A program made the translations under genes and the position numbers. From the NCBI GenBank assembly GCA_021166775.1, contig JAJPEQ010000004.1, forward strand, positions 310,001 through 374,000: a stretch of 64,000 nucleotides of DNA, written 5' to 3'. Position 1 is the first letter of the stretch. Every line of letters starts with the position of its first letter. Of the stretch, positions 30,101-38,229 are shown in pieces. Source of the DNA: Comamonas sp. GTDB lineage: Bacteria > Pseudomonadota > Gammaproteobacteria > Burkholderiales > Burkholderiaceae_C. The notes beneath the pieces were generated by a model, which was not told where the DNA came from, did not search any database, and was given only the letters and a program-made list of their open reading frames with translations.

Positions 30101-30122
30101 CAAGGAAACGGAAAAACAGTAG
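24111..30122 (+). CDS. Bacterial alpha-2-macroglobulin with thioester motif (YfhM/ECAM type)
   Basis: 2003-residue exported protein with a signal peptide (AVLAGLLALGVGSAQA) ending near residue 25. It has stacked MG (macroglobulin) domains and a C-terminal alpha-helical thioester domain. The thioester motif C-L-E-Q is present at Cys1504, so covalent trapping of proteases is plausible; YfaS-type relatives lack it. An early-middle Gly-rich loop (GGGGHAPTR near 1275) may be the bait region. No clear lipobox is seen, unlike E. coli YfhM, and an extra N-terminal part makes the protein longer than YfhM. The ribosome site is GGAGGGG. pbpC lies downstream, the classical partner; the proposed role is periplasmic defence when PBP1c repairs the wall. 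Confidence 0.9.
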   Translation: MLQKQWRIGAVLAGLLALGVGSAQALGVISVSPRGEVAQVRQVVVKFDAPAVSFGDPKAPAPYAVQCSDAQAARGQARWLSDREWVWDFTQDLPPGVRCEITPRAQFKSASGAAWSRPAAYKFNTGGPIVQDIWPRTWGAIEEGQYFILGLSGAATTQSVLEHVWCDLDGVGERVPVRAIEGADRQALLRSRRLWDEAQKEPLRYPVLACARRATAGSHLQLVYDKGVQTASGVANQVVRRFKFQVREAFSADFSCERENAQAACLPIRPMRLGFNAPVTRKLALAIRLKGGGQTLSPHVDEGEGGAPDDLVQAVVFSGPFAPETPYTLELPAHWQDASGRPLANAQSFPLQVATGPMPPLAKFAAAPFGIIERFAEGTDGPALLPVTVRRVEQHLKIQGWQPGAAAGRVSTLTPTSDAEIIRWLSRVAQFESLWLKRDEAEKAVRDPLPPPIKKARTGQEGDDAANTSPDERVYVQARRVSLLAGREGVKTLTLPEARGDDPRPFEVVGIPLPTGFNVVEIASPLLGQALLGAGYGSERTMYVRTTALVTNLGVHFKLGRENALAWVTSLDKGEPVAGATVRVSTCEGKELATAKTDEQGIARLQGLSPEAPMCQTPDWRQAYFVSARTQGDMAFTWSDWQRGIEPWRFNLPSSMSEQPDELVHTVFDRTLVRAGETVSMKHLLRVQTGGGFALPQERPDELIVTHVGSGQQYRQPLAWRRTPTGGLSAVSAFHAPPGAKLGEYQVQLGWARGGRRHDSGLFRVEEFRLPVFEGRIGPVDARPLVHVGELPTAVQVAYVAGGPAARLPVRVSAMVRARALEFDAYPGFSFAVAREREPAQDDEAEAGSSQAEQHTRVVADKLALTLDGNGMGQVTVPDLPVSRHPQELVLEATYADPNGEVQTLRSTQPLWPAAVVAGIKAEGWVSSGKRMRFQALALSVDGTVLKGVPLTVQAIARTTTSSRKRLVGGFYSYDNQTRTKDLGTVCTGVSDSRGLVLCDARLAQPGEIQLVATARDKDGNEAQAATTVWITREGELWFGGDDNDRIDLLPEKKSYEPGETARLQVRMPFRRATALVSVEREGILSTRVMQLDGKDPTIAIKIDEHWSPNVYVSALVLRGRLREVSWYSFFTWGFKAPREWWRAFRVEGKEYIAPTAMVDLSRPAYKLGATELRVGAKAHRIAVSVRADQASYQVRGKARVTIEATLPDGKPAAHAQVAVAAVDQALLELMPNTSWNLLDAMLQRRAWGVSTSTAQMQIVGRRHYGRKAVPAGGGGGHAPTRELLDTLLLWKPLVELDAQGRAVVQVPLNDTLTTFEIVAVADSGVGLFGTGKTSIRATQDLQIISGLPPLVREGDAFRAQITLRNTTERAMKVQVAPRATLLKLERQTVDIPAGEARELAWDVTAPAQLAGTRAQALLWEIEAHDTLGRARDALKLSQRLIPAVPLTVQQATLTQLDAGLSLPVAAPRDALPGRGGLKLALQPRLAEGLPGVRDWWANYPFSCLEQRASKAVGMDDAKAWQVLSAQLPTYLDEDGLAYYFPPSAGMSHQGSDTLTAYLLAMADEASRLQASFALPPDALEAMQQGLAAFVQGRLQRRFWSPRKDLDLRKLSAIEALSRYGKADARWLASITIAPNEWPTHAVLDWINILKRVQAVPQREERLREAMQIMRARLSWQGTRVTFSTERSDYWWWLMQNGDVNLARLILTVIDDPAWKDDMGRLANGFIARQQGGAWHTTTANLWGALALQAFSARFEAAPVTGITRAALGGAQASVDWAKVVRAKATGEVGAMHQGTWFGAPVAPGNWLNNTLFLPWGQNAAAGELRVSHRGTGKPWLTVQSVAAIELKAPFSAGYTLTRTVTPVEQADKNLPAGHYSRGDVLRVTLQVNAQTDMTWVAVTDPVPAGATILGSGLGRDSEIATRGETREGDGWPAFEERSFEAYRAYYQYLPKGESMLQYTVRLNNPGSFALPPSRVEALYAPEMFGEAPNARVVVERKETEKQ

Positions 30123-30161
30123 CATTTCCCGCCGCCCCATCCGCGTTTGCGGCGATTTTGT

Positions 30162-30195
30162 TATAAAGAGCTGGCGTTCTGCCCGGTGGCCGGGC
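30162..30195 (+). promoter_or_regulatory. Candidate -10 box and 5'-leader hairpin upstream of the CHASE-GGDEF-EAL gene
   Basis: TATAAA (30162-30167) lies in a short AT-rich patch after the macroglobulin gene. The leader then contains a perfect hairpin, GCCCGG-TGG-CCGGGC (30181-30195). This suggests that the GGDEF-EAL and pbpC genes can be transcribed separately from the macroglobulin gene. No good -35 hexamer was seen. Confidence 0.35.
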
Positions 30196-30220
30196 GCTCT
30201 TCGATCAGCGGGAGTGGACC

Positions 30221-33200
30221 GTGCAACTGGTGCGTAGCCTCGGACACTGGGTGGTGGCCGCCGCCGTGTTGGCGGTGGGGCTGCTGCTCACGTGGATGCT
30301 GACGCACCGGCAGCTGCTGGCCAACGAGCAGATGCAGCGCGAACGCCTTTCGCAGGCGGTGAGCGCCACCACCGATGCGCTCGCGCAGCGCGTTCGTGCG
30401 TATGCCGATCTGGTTGCCGGGGTGCGGGACCTCTTCCTGGCCAATCCGCAGCTCACCTGGCGCCAGTTCGATCGGGTGGCCCGGGGGCGCGATTTTCCCC
30501 GGGACTACCCCGAGCTGCGTCACCTGACATTCACGCGCGTCGTCGGCGCCGCGGAGCTGCCCGCCTTCGAACAGCGCCTGCGTGATCAGGCGCGTGAAGC
30601 GGGTGTGGCCGTCGAAGGCCGCATCATCCATCCGGTGCTCGAGCGCTCCGAGCATCACATCGTCGAATACCTCTGGTCGCGCGAGGATGAACCCCATCTC
30701 CTGGGGATGGACGTCGGGGCCCATCCCGCAAGCCTGCAAGCGCTGGCGCGGGCGCGCGAGACCGGGGAGCCCGTGGTTTCGCCGCCGCTGGATCCGGCCG
30801 GGGCCCGGGATGAGTCGCGGGCCTTCACGCTGCGCTATCCCGTGTTTGGCGAAGCCACGCCAGGGGGCGACGGCAGGCCACGCTTCATCGGCACGGTGGC
30901 GGCCACCGTGGGCATCGGTGCGATGCTCGACGGCCTGCGGTTCGGTGGCGCGATCCGTCCGGTGGCGCTGCAGTGGCGCGATGACGGGGCCGTCGGGGCG
31001 GCGCCGGGGCCGGGTGCCTCGCAGTGGCTGGGGGAAACGGCCGACCTCGGAGCGCTCTGGCAGCAGCGGGGTCCGCAGCAGGAGGCCACGCTGCCGATTC
31101 TGGGCAGGCGCTGGCGGCTCATCTATGTGCCCGCGCAGCCGCTGCTGTCCTCGGCCGAAGCCACGCTGCCGCGCTGGATGGCGGGCGCGGGCGGCGCCTT
31201 GTCCGTGCTGCTGGCGCTGGGCGCGTGGTTGCTGCTGGCCCAGCGCGCGCGCGCCGCAGCGCTGGTGGATGAGGCCGATGCCAGACGCCGCAGCAGCGAG
31301 CAGCGCCTGCGCGCGATGTTCGAGCAGGCGGCGGTGGGCGTGGCCATGATCGACATGCGCACGCTGCGCTTCGAGCGTGTGAACCGCAAGTATTGCGACA
31401 TCATCGGCTACACACCAGAGGAATTGCTGAAGCTGACCGTTCCCGATGTCTCCGACAGCCTGGATACACCGGTCAACGACGATCTGCGCAGCCAGCTCAG
31501 GCGGGGGCAGATTTCAGCCTTTCACATGGAAAAGCGGCTGCGGCGCAAGGATGGATCGCTGGTCTGGGTGGACCTGACGGTGGCGCCGGTGCTGCGCGAT
31601 GGGGGGCCGCCGCTGTACAACGTGGGCGTGATCCAGGACATCACCGAGCAGCGCGCGATGCGCGAAGAGCTGCAAGCGAGCGAGCAGCGCCTGCGCGGCA
31701 TCCTCGATCACCTGCCGCTGGGCATTGCCATGTGGCACAGCGGCCGCGTGGTGTTTCGCAACCGTTCGTTCGTCCAGCTCACGGGTTACGGCGAGGGCAT
31801 CATGATGACCGGCGAGCAGTGGTGGCACATGGCCTACCCGGACGATGCGGTGCGCCAGCGCGCACGCACGCGCTGGAAGGAGCGCTGCCTGCAGGCCAAG
31901 TCGCACGGCGGCTTCGTCGAGTGGGACGAATACGAAATCTGCTGCGCCGACGGACGCATGAAGCCGGTCGGCATCTCGGGCATTTTGCTCAAGAGTTCGC
32001 AGCTTTTCATTCTGGAAGACCTGAGCCAGCACAAGGCGGCCGAGGATGAAATCAATGCCCTGGCCCATTACGACGCGCTCACGGGGCTGGCGAACCGGCG
32101 CATGCTGGTGGAGCGCTTCGGCCACGCGCTGGCCGCCAGCGCCGCCAACGGGCAGTGCGGCGCGGTGCTGATGCTGGACCTGGACCACTTCAAGACGCTC
32201 AATGAGACGCGCGGGCACGAGCGTGGTGACGCGCTGCTGCGGCTGGTGGCGGCGCGCCTGCGTGCCTGCGTCGCCCAGGACGATGTGCTCGCGCGTCATG
32301 GCGATGATGAATTCGTCGTGGTGCTCGCGGGCGCGCATGCGACGCTGGAGCAGGCGCGCACCCAGGCGCGTGCGGTGGGCGAGCGCATTCTCGGCGCCTT
32401 GCGCGCGCCCTTCATGCTCGAAGGCGGGCTCTATCACACCACGGTCAGTGTGGGGGCCGCGGTCTTTCTCGGGCAGGAAGAGGCCGTGGATGAATTGCTG
32501 CGTCAGGCGGACATGGCCATGCATCAGGCCAAGGCAGCCGGGCGCGACACGCTGCGCTTTTACGATCCGCGGATCCAGACGCAGGTGCAGGCGCGCGCGA
32601 GCCTGGAGCGCGATCTGCGCGGCGCGCTGGAGCTGGGCCAGTTCGAGCTGCACTACCAGGCGCAGGTGGACGGCGGGCGCATCATCGGCGCCGAGGCGCT
32701 GGTGCGCTGGCGCCATCCGGTCCGGGGCACCATCGTGCCCGCGGAATTCATCGCGCTGGCCGAGGAGACGGGACTGATCATGGCGCTGGGCGACTGGGTG
32801 CTGCGCACGGCCTGCGCCCAGCTGGCGCTGTGGGCGCGCCAGCCCCGGCTGGCCGAGCTGACGCTGGCCGTGAACATCAGTCCGCGGCAGTTTGCGCAGG
32901 CCGATTTCGTGGCGCAGGTGCTGGCCGCAATCGCGGGCAGCGGCGCCGATCCGCGCCGGCTGGAGCTGGAAGTGACCGAGGGGCTGCTGCTGCAGGACGT
33001 GGAGGACACCATCGCCAAGATGGTCCAGCTCAAGGCCTACGGTCTTGATTTTTCGCTCGACGATTTCGGCACCGGCTATTCGTCGCTCGCCTACCTCAAG
33101 CGCCTGCCGCTCGACCAGCTCAAGATCGACCAGAGCTTCGTGCGCGACGTGCTCGTGGACCCCAACGATGCGGCGATCGCGCGCACCGTCGTGGCCCTGG

Positions 33201-33367
33201 GCAACAGCCTGGGCCTGCGCGTGATCGCCGAAGGGGTGGAAACCGAGGCGCAGCGCGTGTTCCTCAAGCGCCACGGGTGCGATGCGTGGCAGGGCTATCT
33301 GCTGAGCCCGCCGGTGCCCGCGCCGGACTTCGAGGCGCTGGTGCGCAGAGGCGTTTCGTTCCCGTGA
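30221..33367 (+). CDS. Membrane CHASE-PAS-PAS-GGDEF-EAL protein with degenerate GGDEF
   Basis: 1048-residue inner-membrane c-di-GMP protein. One helix (about 8-28), a periplasmic CHASE-like sensor region (about 45-300, LTWRQFDRVARGRDFPRDYP) and a second helix (about 320-342) are followed by two PAS domains (about 355-485 and 490-615). The GGDEF domain (about 620-780) has RHGDDEF where GGDEF is expected, so the cyclase is probably dead. The EAL domain is intact (EALVRW, DDFGTGYSSL, EGVET). The start is GTG with GGGAG upstream. Its stop overlaps the pbpC start (GTGA), so both are translationally coupled. Likely a phosphodiesterase responding to a periplasmic cue. Confidence 0.9.
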   Translation: MQLVRSLGHWVVAAAVLAVGLLLTWMLTHRQLLANEQMQRERLSQAVSATTDALAQRVRAYADLVAGVRDLFLANPQLTWRQFDRVARGRDFPRDYPELRHLTFTRVVGAAELPAFEQRLRDQAREAGVAVEGRIIHPVLERSEHHIVEYLWSREDEPHLLGMDVGAHPASLQALARARETGEPVVSPPLDPAGARDESRAFTLRYPVFGEATPGGDGRPRFIGTVAATVGIGAMLDGLRFGGAIRPVALQWRDDGAVGAAPGPGASQWLGETADLGALWQQRGPQQEATLPILGRRWRLIYVPAQPLLSSAEATLPRWMAGAGGALSVLLALGAWLLLAQRARAAALVDEADARRRSSEQRLRAMFEQAAVGVAMIDMRTLRFERVNRKYCDIIGYTPEELLKLTVPDVSDSLDTPVNDDLRSQLRRGQISAFHMEKRLRRKDGSLVWVDLTVAPVLRDGGPPLYNVGVIQDITEQRAMREELQASEQRLRGILDHLPLGIAMWHSGRVVFRNRSFVQLTGYGEGIMMTGEQWWHMAYPDDAVRQRARTRWKERCLQAKSHGGFVEWDEYEICCADGRMKPVGISGILLKSSQLFILEDLSQHKAAEDEINALAHYDALTGLANRRMLVERFGHALAASAANGQCGAVLMLDLDHFKTLNETRGHERGDALLRLVAARLRACVAQDDVLARHGDDEFVVVLAGAHATLEQARTQARAVGERILGALRAPFMLEGGLYHTTVSVGAAVFLGQEEAVDELLRQADMAMHQAKAAGRDTLRFYDPRIQTQVQARASLERDLRGALELGQFELHYQAQVDGGRIIGAEALVRWRHPVRGTIVPAEFIALAEETGLIMALGDWVLRTACAQLALWARQPRLAELTLAVNISPRQFAQADFVAQVLAAIAGSGADPRRLELEVTEGLLLQDVEDTIAKMVQLKAYGLDFSLDDFGTGYSSLAYLKRLPLDQLKIDQSFVRDVLVDPNDAAIARTVVALGNSLGLRVIAEGVETEAQRVFLKRHGCDAWQGYLLSPPVPAPDFEALVRRGVSFP

Positions 33368-35541
33368 AGGCCGTGGCGTCGTGGGCGCTGGCGCTGGCCA
33401 TGGCGGTGCCCGCCGTGTCGGCCTGGGGGCTGCCCACGTTCGAGGAGGTGCGCGCGGCCTATGCATCGTCGGAAACTTTGGTGCGCTCGCGCGAAGGCGA
33501 GGTGATCGAGCGCGTGCGCACCGACCCCACGGTGCGCCGGGGCGCGTGGCAGGAACTGGGCGACGTGTCCGCCGCCCTGCGCCAGGCGATGGTGCTGAGC
33601 GAGGACAAGCGCTTTTACGAGCACAGCGGCGTGGACTGGGCGGCCGTGTCCGCCGCCGCCTGGAGCAACCTGCTGAACCAGCGCACGCGCGGCGCGAGCA
33701 CCATCACGATGCAGCTCGCCAGCCTGCTCGATGAAGACCTGCGGCGCACCGGCGGCGGGCGCAGCCTGATCACCAAGGCGCAGCAGGTGCTGGCGGCGCG
33801 CGAGCTGGAGCAGGGCTGGCGCAAGGACCAGATCCTGGAAGCCTATCTGAACCTGGTGCCGTTTCGCGGCGAGATGGTCGGCATCGACGCGCTCAGCCGC
33901 ACGCTGTTCGACAAGGCGGCGCATGGCCTGGACGCACGCGAGAGCGCCGTCGCCGCCGCCTTGGTGCGCGCGCCCAACGCCAGCGCGGCCGTGGTGGCGC
34001 AGCGCGCCTGCGCGCTGCTGCGCGCGATGCGGCGCCCGGCCGATTGCGAGGCGCTCGACGTGTACAGCGCCGCCGCGCTGCAGCGCCGGGCCTTCGATGC
34101 GATGGACGGCATCGCGCCGCACTTCGCACGCCAGTGGCTGCGCGCGGGCGCGGCCGCGGGTGAGCGCACGTCGATCAGCGCGCCGCTGCAGCATGTCGCG
34201 GTGCAGACGCTGACGCGGCATCTGCGCGAGCTGCAGGGGCGCCATGTGCAGGACGGCGCGCTCGTCGTGCTGGACAACGCCAGCGGTGAGGTGCTGGCGT
34301 GGGTGGGCTCGTCGGGCGCGCTCAGCCAGGCGGGCGAGGTCGATGGCGTGCTGGCGCTGCGCCAGCCCGGCTCCACGCTCAAGCCGTTTCTGTATGCCCA
34401 GGCGCTGGCCGAGCGGCGCCTCACGGCTGCCTCGCTGATCCACGACGCGCCGACGCAGATTCCCACGGCCGGCGGCCTGTACATCCCGCAGAACTACGAC
34501 CATGAGTTCAAGGGCTGGGTGTCGGTGCGCACGGCGCTCGCTGCCTCGCTGAACGTGCCGGCGGTGCGCACGCTGGTCATGGTCTCGCCCGATGCCTTCT
34601 TCGCGCAGCTGCGCGCCCTCGGTCTGCCGCTGCGCGAGTCCGGCGGCTACTACGGCTACAGCCTGGCGCTCGGTTCCAGCGAGGTGACGCTGCTGCAGCT
34701 CGCCAACGCCTACCGGGCGCTGGCCAATGGCGGGCGGTATGCGCCCGCGAGCCTGCGCCTGGGCCAGCCGGCGCCGAAGGCCGCGCAGGTGCTGCCCGAG
34801 GCGGCTGCCTTCATCGTCGGCGACATGCTCTCGGACGCGAATGCGCGCGTGCCCACCTTCGGGCCCGACAGCGTGCTGAACACGCGCTTCTGGACGGCGG
34901 TGAAAACCGGCACCAGCAAGGACATGCGCGACAACTGGGCCGTGGGCTGGTCCGCGCGCTACACCGTGGGCGTGTGGGTGGGCAACGCGGCGGGCGGCCC
35001 GATGCACGACGTCAGTGGCGTGAGCGGCGCCGCGCCCATCTGGGCCGATGTGATGGCCTGGCTGCATCGCAAGACACCGAGCGCCGCCCCGCCGCCCCCG
35101 CAGGGCGTGGTGCACCAGGCCGTGCGCTTCACGGCGCCGAGCGCCGAGGCCGCGCGCAAGGAATGGTTCATCGCGGGGACGCAGCAGGCGCGGTTTGCCA
35201 TCAAAACAGGAGCTGCAAGCGCTTATGGGGCAAGCGTTGAGGCCGAAAACCAATCTGAAACCCATGGCGAGGGCGGCGCGCCGCGCGCCCGCATCCTCGC
35301 GCCCGCGCCGCACACGGTGCTGGCGCTGGACCCGGACATTCCGCCCGAGCACCAGCGCGTGTGGTTCGAAGCCGCGGGCGGCAAGGCCCTGGCCTGGCGC
35401 ATCGATGGCAGGCGCGTGGGGCAGGGCGCGCGCGTGGCGTGGTTGCCCTGGCCGGGGCGCCATACCGTGGAGCTCGTCGATGCGGCGGGGCGGCGGCTCG
35501 ATGCGGTGCGCATCGAGGTGCGCGGGGCGGGCGTCAGGTGA
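33364..35541 (+). CDS. pbpC: Penicillin-binding protein 1C (bifunctional transglycosylase/transpeptidase)
   Basis: 725-residue class A PBP with an N-terminal signal/anchor (residues 3-20). The GT51 transglycosylase domain (about 55-230) has the catalytic Glu80 in SEDKRFYEHSGVD and GASTITMQLA. The transpeptidase domain has Ser337 in QPGSTLKPFLY and the KTGTS box at about 514-518. A C-terminal BiPBP_C-like domain (about 640-725) is present, as in E. coli PBP1c. Residues about 612-633 are encoded by an in-frame palindromic repeat in the linker before that domain. The GTG start at 33364 overlaps the preceding gene. The cluster partner is the alpha-2-macroglobulin upstream. Confidence 0.93.
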   Translation: MKAVASWALALAMAVPAVSAWGLPTFEEVRAAYASSETLVRSREGEVIERVRTDPTVRRGAWQELGDVSAALRQAMVLSEDKRFYEHSGVDWAAVSAAAWSNLLNQRTRGASTITMQLASLLDEDLRRTGGGRSLITKAQQVLAARELEQGWRKDQILEAYLNLVPFRGEMVGIDALSRTLFDKAAHGLDARESAVAAALVRAPNASAAVVAQRACALLRAMRRPADCEALDVYSAAALQRRAFDAMDGIAPHFARQWLRAGAAAGERTSISAPLQHVAVQTLTRHLRELQGRHVQDGALVVLDNASGEVLAWVGSSGALSQAGEVDGVLALRQPGSTLKPFLYAQALAERRLTAASLIHDAPTQIPTAGGLYIPQNYDHEFKGWVSVRTALAASLNVPAVRTLVMVSPDAFFAQLRALGLPLRESGGYYGYSLALGSSEVTLLQLANAYRALANGGRYAPASLRLGQPAPKAAQVLPEAAAFIVGDMLSDANARVPTFGPDSVLNTRFWTAVKTGTSKDMRDNWAVGWSARYTVGVWVGNAAGGPMHDVSGVSGAAPIWADVMAWLHRKTPSAAPPPPQGVVHQAVRFTAPSAEAARKEWFIAGTQQARFAIKTGAASAYGASVEAENQSETHGEGGAPRARILAPAPHTVLALDPDIPPEHQRVWFEAAGGKALAWRIDGRRVGQGARVAWLPWPGRHTVELVDAAGRRLDAVRIEVRGAGVR
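35199..35262 (+). repeat. In-frame copy of the palindromic repeat inside pbpC
   Basis: The block ATCAAAACAGGAGCTGCAAG followed by CGCTTATGGGGCAAGCGTTG and AGGCCGAAAACC aligns with the aroE copy over about 50 nt at roughly 70 percent identity by eye. It is locally AT-rich and encodes FAIKTGAASAYGASVEAENQ in the linker between the transpeptidase and the C-terminal domain. Confidence 0.6.
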
Positions 35542-35589
35542 TCCCCAAGTGATCCTATAGTGAGGGCTGCTTGATGCAAGGTGCATGCC

Positions 35590-37101
35590 ATGAACATTTC
35601 CAGCTTGCTGCGGCGCAGCGCGCAGCTCTTTCCTGATCGCCCCGCCCTGCTGCACGGCGCGCGGGTGCTGCACGACTACCGTCAGCTCGCGGCCCGCGTG
35701 GCGGCGCTCGCGGCCTTTTTGCGCGAACGCTGCGCCGTGGCGCCTGGCGATCGCGTGGCGATCTACAGCGCCAATGGCCCGCAATATCTTGAGGCGCAGC
35801 ACGCGATCCACTGGTGCGGCGCCGTCACCGTGCCCGTGAACTACAAGCTGCACGCGCGGGAACTGGCCTACGTGCTGCAGGACAGCGGCGCGCGCGTACT
35901 CTGCACCTCGCCCACGCTGCACGACGCGGCGCGCCAGGCCTGCGCGGCGGGCGAGCGCGTGCTGGTGCTCGGCAGCGCCGAGTGGGAGCAGGCGGCGCAC
36001 GGCACCCCCATGGCCCTGCACGACGCCGCGCCCGAGGACGTGGCCTGGCTGTTCTACACCTCGGGCACCACCGGCCGGCCCAAGGGCGTGATGCTCACGC
36101 AGCGCAACCTGCTGGCGATGACCATGGCCTACTTCACCGACGTGGACGAGGTCGCGGCCGGCGACGCGATGGTCTACGCCGCACCCATGTCGCACGGCGC
36201 CGGGCTGTACAACTACGCGCACCTGCTGCGCGGCGCGCGCCACGTGGTGCCCGAGTCGGGCGGGTTCGACCCGGCGGAACTGGCTGACCTGGCCGCGCGC
36301 GTCGGCCACCTCACGCTCTTCGCCGCGCCCACCATGGTGCACCGGCTGGTCGCGCACCTGGAACGCACGGGCGGCAACGGCGATGGCTTCAAGACCATCG
36401 TCTACGGCGGCGGGCCGATGTACGTCGAAGACCTGCGCCGGGCCATGGACGTGATGGGGCAGAAGTTCGTGCAGATCTACGGCCAGGGCGAATCACCGAT
36501 GACCATCACCGCGCTGGCGCGCGAGCACCTGGCCGCCAGCGATCACCCGCGCTGGCGCGAGCGCATCGCCTCCGTTGGCGTGGCGCACGCCTGCGTGCAG
36601 GTGCGCGTGGCCGACGCCGACGACCGCGACCTGCCCATGGGCGAGATGGGCGAGGTGCTGGTGCGCGGCGACACCGTGATGGCCGGCTATTGGAACAACC
36701 CCGAGGCCACGGCGCGGACCCTGCGCGGCGGCTGGCTGCACACCGGCGACATCGGCAGCCTGGACGCCGACGGCTTCCTGACCCTGCGCGACCGCAGCAA
36801 GGACGTGATCATCTCGGGCGGCTCCAACATCTACCCGCGCGAGGTCGAGGAGGTATTGCTCACGCACCCGCGCGTGAGCGAGGTGGCGGTGGTGGGCGAG
36901 CGCGATGCCGACTGGGGCGAGATCGTCGTCGCCTTCCTCGTCGCCGACGGCGAGCCCGTGCCCGATGCCGAGCTGGACGCGCTGTGCCTCGCGCACATCG
37001 CGCGCTTCAAGCGCCCGAAGCACTACCGCTGGCTGCCCAGCCTGCCCAAGAACGCCTACGGCAAGGTGCTCAAGACCGAGTTGCGGGCGAAGATAGGGTA
37101 G
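35590..37101 (+). CDS. AMP-forming acyl-CoA synthetase / ligase
   Basis: 503-residue ANL-superfamily ligase that would activate a carboxylic acid to its acyl-CoA via an acyl-AMP. The P-loop motif FYTSGTTGRPKGVMLT is near residue 155, GQGESPMT corresponds to motif A5, and HTGDIGSLDADGFLTLRDRSKDVIISGG is the hinge region. The C-terminal catalytic Lys lies in PKNAYGKVLKTEL. The ATG at 35590 gives the family start (MNISSLLRRSAQLFPDRPAL). The acid substrate (long chain, malonate-like or aryl) cannot be fixed. It is the last core gene before the accessory patch. Confidence 0.9.
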   Translation: MNISSLLRRSAQLFPDRPALLHGARVLHDYRQLAARVAALAAFLRERCAVAPGDRVAIYSANGPQYLEAQHAIHWCGAVTVPVNYKLHARELAYVLQDSGARVLCTSPTLHDAARQACAAGERVLVLGSAEWEQAAHGTPMALHDAAPEDVAWLFYTSGTTGRPKGVMLTQRNLLAMTMAYFTDVDEVAAGDAMVYAAPMSHGAGLYNYAHLLRGARHVVPESGGFDPAELADLAARVGHLTLFAAPTMVHRLVAHLERTGGNGDGFKTIVYGGGPMYVEDLRRAMDVMGQKFVQIYGQGESPMTITALAREHLAASDHPRWRERIASVGVAHACVQVRVADADDRDLPMGEMGEVLVRGDTVMAGYWNNPEATARTLRGGWLHTGDIGSLDADGFLTLRDRSKDVIISGGSNIYPREVEEVLLTHPRVSEVAVVGERDADWGEIVVAFLVADGEPVPDAELDALCLAHIARFKRPKHYRWLPSLPKNAYGKVLKTELRAKIG

Positions 37102-37374
37102 GGGGAAGGGCGCGTCTTTTGTACTTTGTAGTCTTGTGTGGGGTGCGGCGGCTATCAGCCAGTTGCTGCCGTTCACTGTCGCAGTCTGAGCGACAGCAGA
37201 AGGCTGATGGCGGTCGTTCGATTCCTTGGAGCCAATGGCCGCTCCGGTCCATACTGGTCATCGAGCAGTCCCCTTGCTGGGTGAACGCTTCGCCACCCAA
37301 TAAGCGCCCCAGCTCGTGAAATTTACTGATCGCCGCTGCGGCCGTCGGTAATCCTGTTCATCGAAAATCGTCAG
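37102..37374. other. Intergenic region with nested inverted repeats, no gene recognised
   Basis: 273 nt with lower GC than the flanks. Nested inverted repeats are visible: ATCAGCC (37154-37160) with GGCTGAT (37202-37208), and CTGTCGC (37176-37182) with GCGACAG (37190-37196). No convincing ORF, promoter or terminator was found. It marks the left edge of the accessory patch and may be a relic of an earlier insertion. Confidence 0.5.
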
Positions 37375-38167
37375 ATGGCAAAGTTGAAGTCAGAGCGGCA
37401 TCACTGGTGGCCCGTGTGCGTGGCTCGTCACTGGGCTGGGGAGGATGGCAAGACCGGTTGGCTCAAACCCGATGGGAGTACCACGCGGATTCCTCCGGCT
37501 AGGCTGGACGTCATAGGCAACGGGCACCACATCAAGTTGGGGCGCAACGATGAGGACGCGGTTTGGGACCAGAGCTTCGAGCGCGTGTTCGACAGGGCGG
37601 ACCAAGCTTTCCCAGACCTGATCAGTTGGCTGGAAGCCCTGGAGCGCAGGCCCGTCCGTGGCGTACAGGAATTACGTCAGCGCTTCATCGCTCACCCCTG
37701 CACCGCCGCCGAGTTGGCGCGCATGACCGAATGCGCCGTTTCTCTGGCGGTGCGTGGACCTATGAACCGGGAGGCGTCCGTCGCCTTGGCTGAGAATCTC
37801 CGAGGGCCCTTTCCAACGTCGGAGCGCAACGCCCTGGTTGGCTTCAACATGCGGAACTCCCACCGACTGATCGCCGACAGCATCGCGTCGCGCGGTAAGT
37901 TCGTGGCCGTGTACTCGCAGGGCAGGAGTTCGTCTTCGGCGACGGCTTCTTCCATAACGTCAAGAACGCCCCGTGGTCGTCCAAGCTCTTCGTGCCGATC
38001 ACGCCGCACTTAGACTACACCGCTCGGACGCGCGTCGGCAACCGACAGCATGGAGTCGCTCGCATGAGGGCATCCTCGCGATCAAATTCTGTCGCTTTTA
38101 TCGCACCAAGCTCCTGCTCGGGGAGGAAAAGCATGGCGACACGCATACCGTGGCGGAAAGACACTAG
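37375..38167 (+). pseudogene. Broken gene of unknown function (possibly DUF4238-like), several frameshifts
   Basis: The reading frame MAKLKSERHHWWPVCVARHW is intact to about 37920. There the sensible protein (VAVYSQG then QEFVFGDGFFHNVKNAP, then KLFVPITPHL) continues in another frame, as if one C were lost in CAGGGCAGGAG. Further on TDSMESL reads in the first frame again (38026-38066), and GILAIKFCRFYRTKLLLGEE in a third. At least three indels are therefore needed, so the gene is dead or the sequence has errors. The HHWWP start is reminiscent of DUF4238 proteins but this is tentative. The end lies 12 nt before an IS3 element. Confidence 0.55.
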
Positions 38168-38229
38168 CCTGGGGCGCATTGAATCGCCCCGGTTTTTGAG
38201 GAGGCTCAACACTCTGAGAGGATTGAGCC

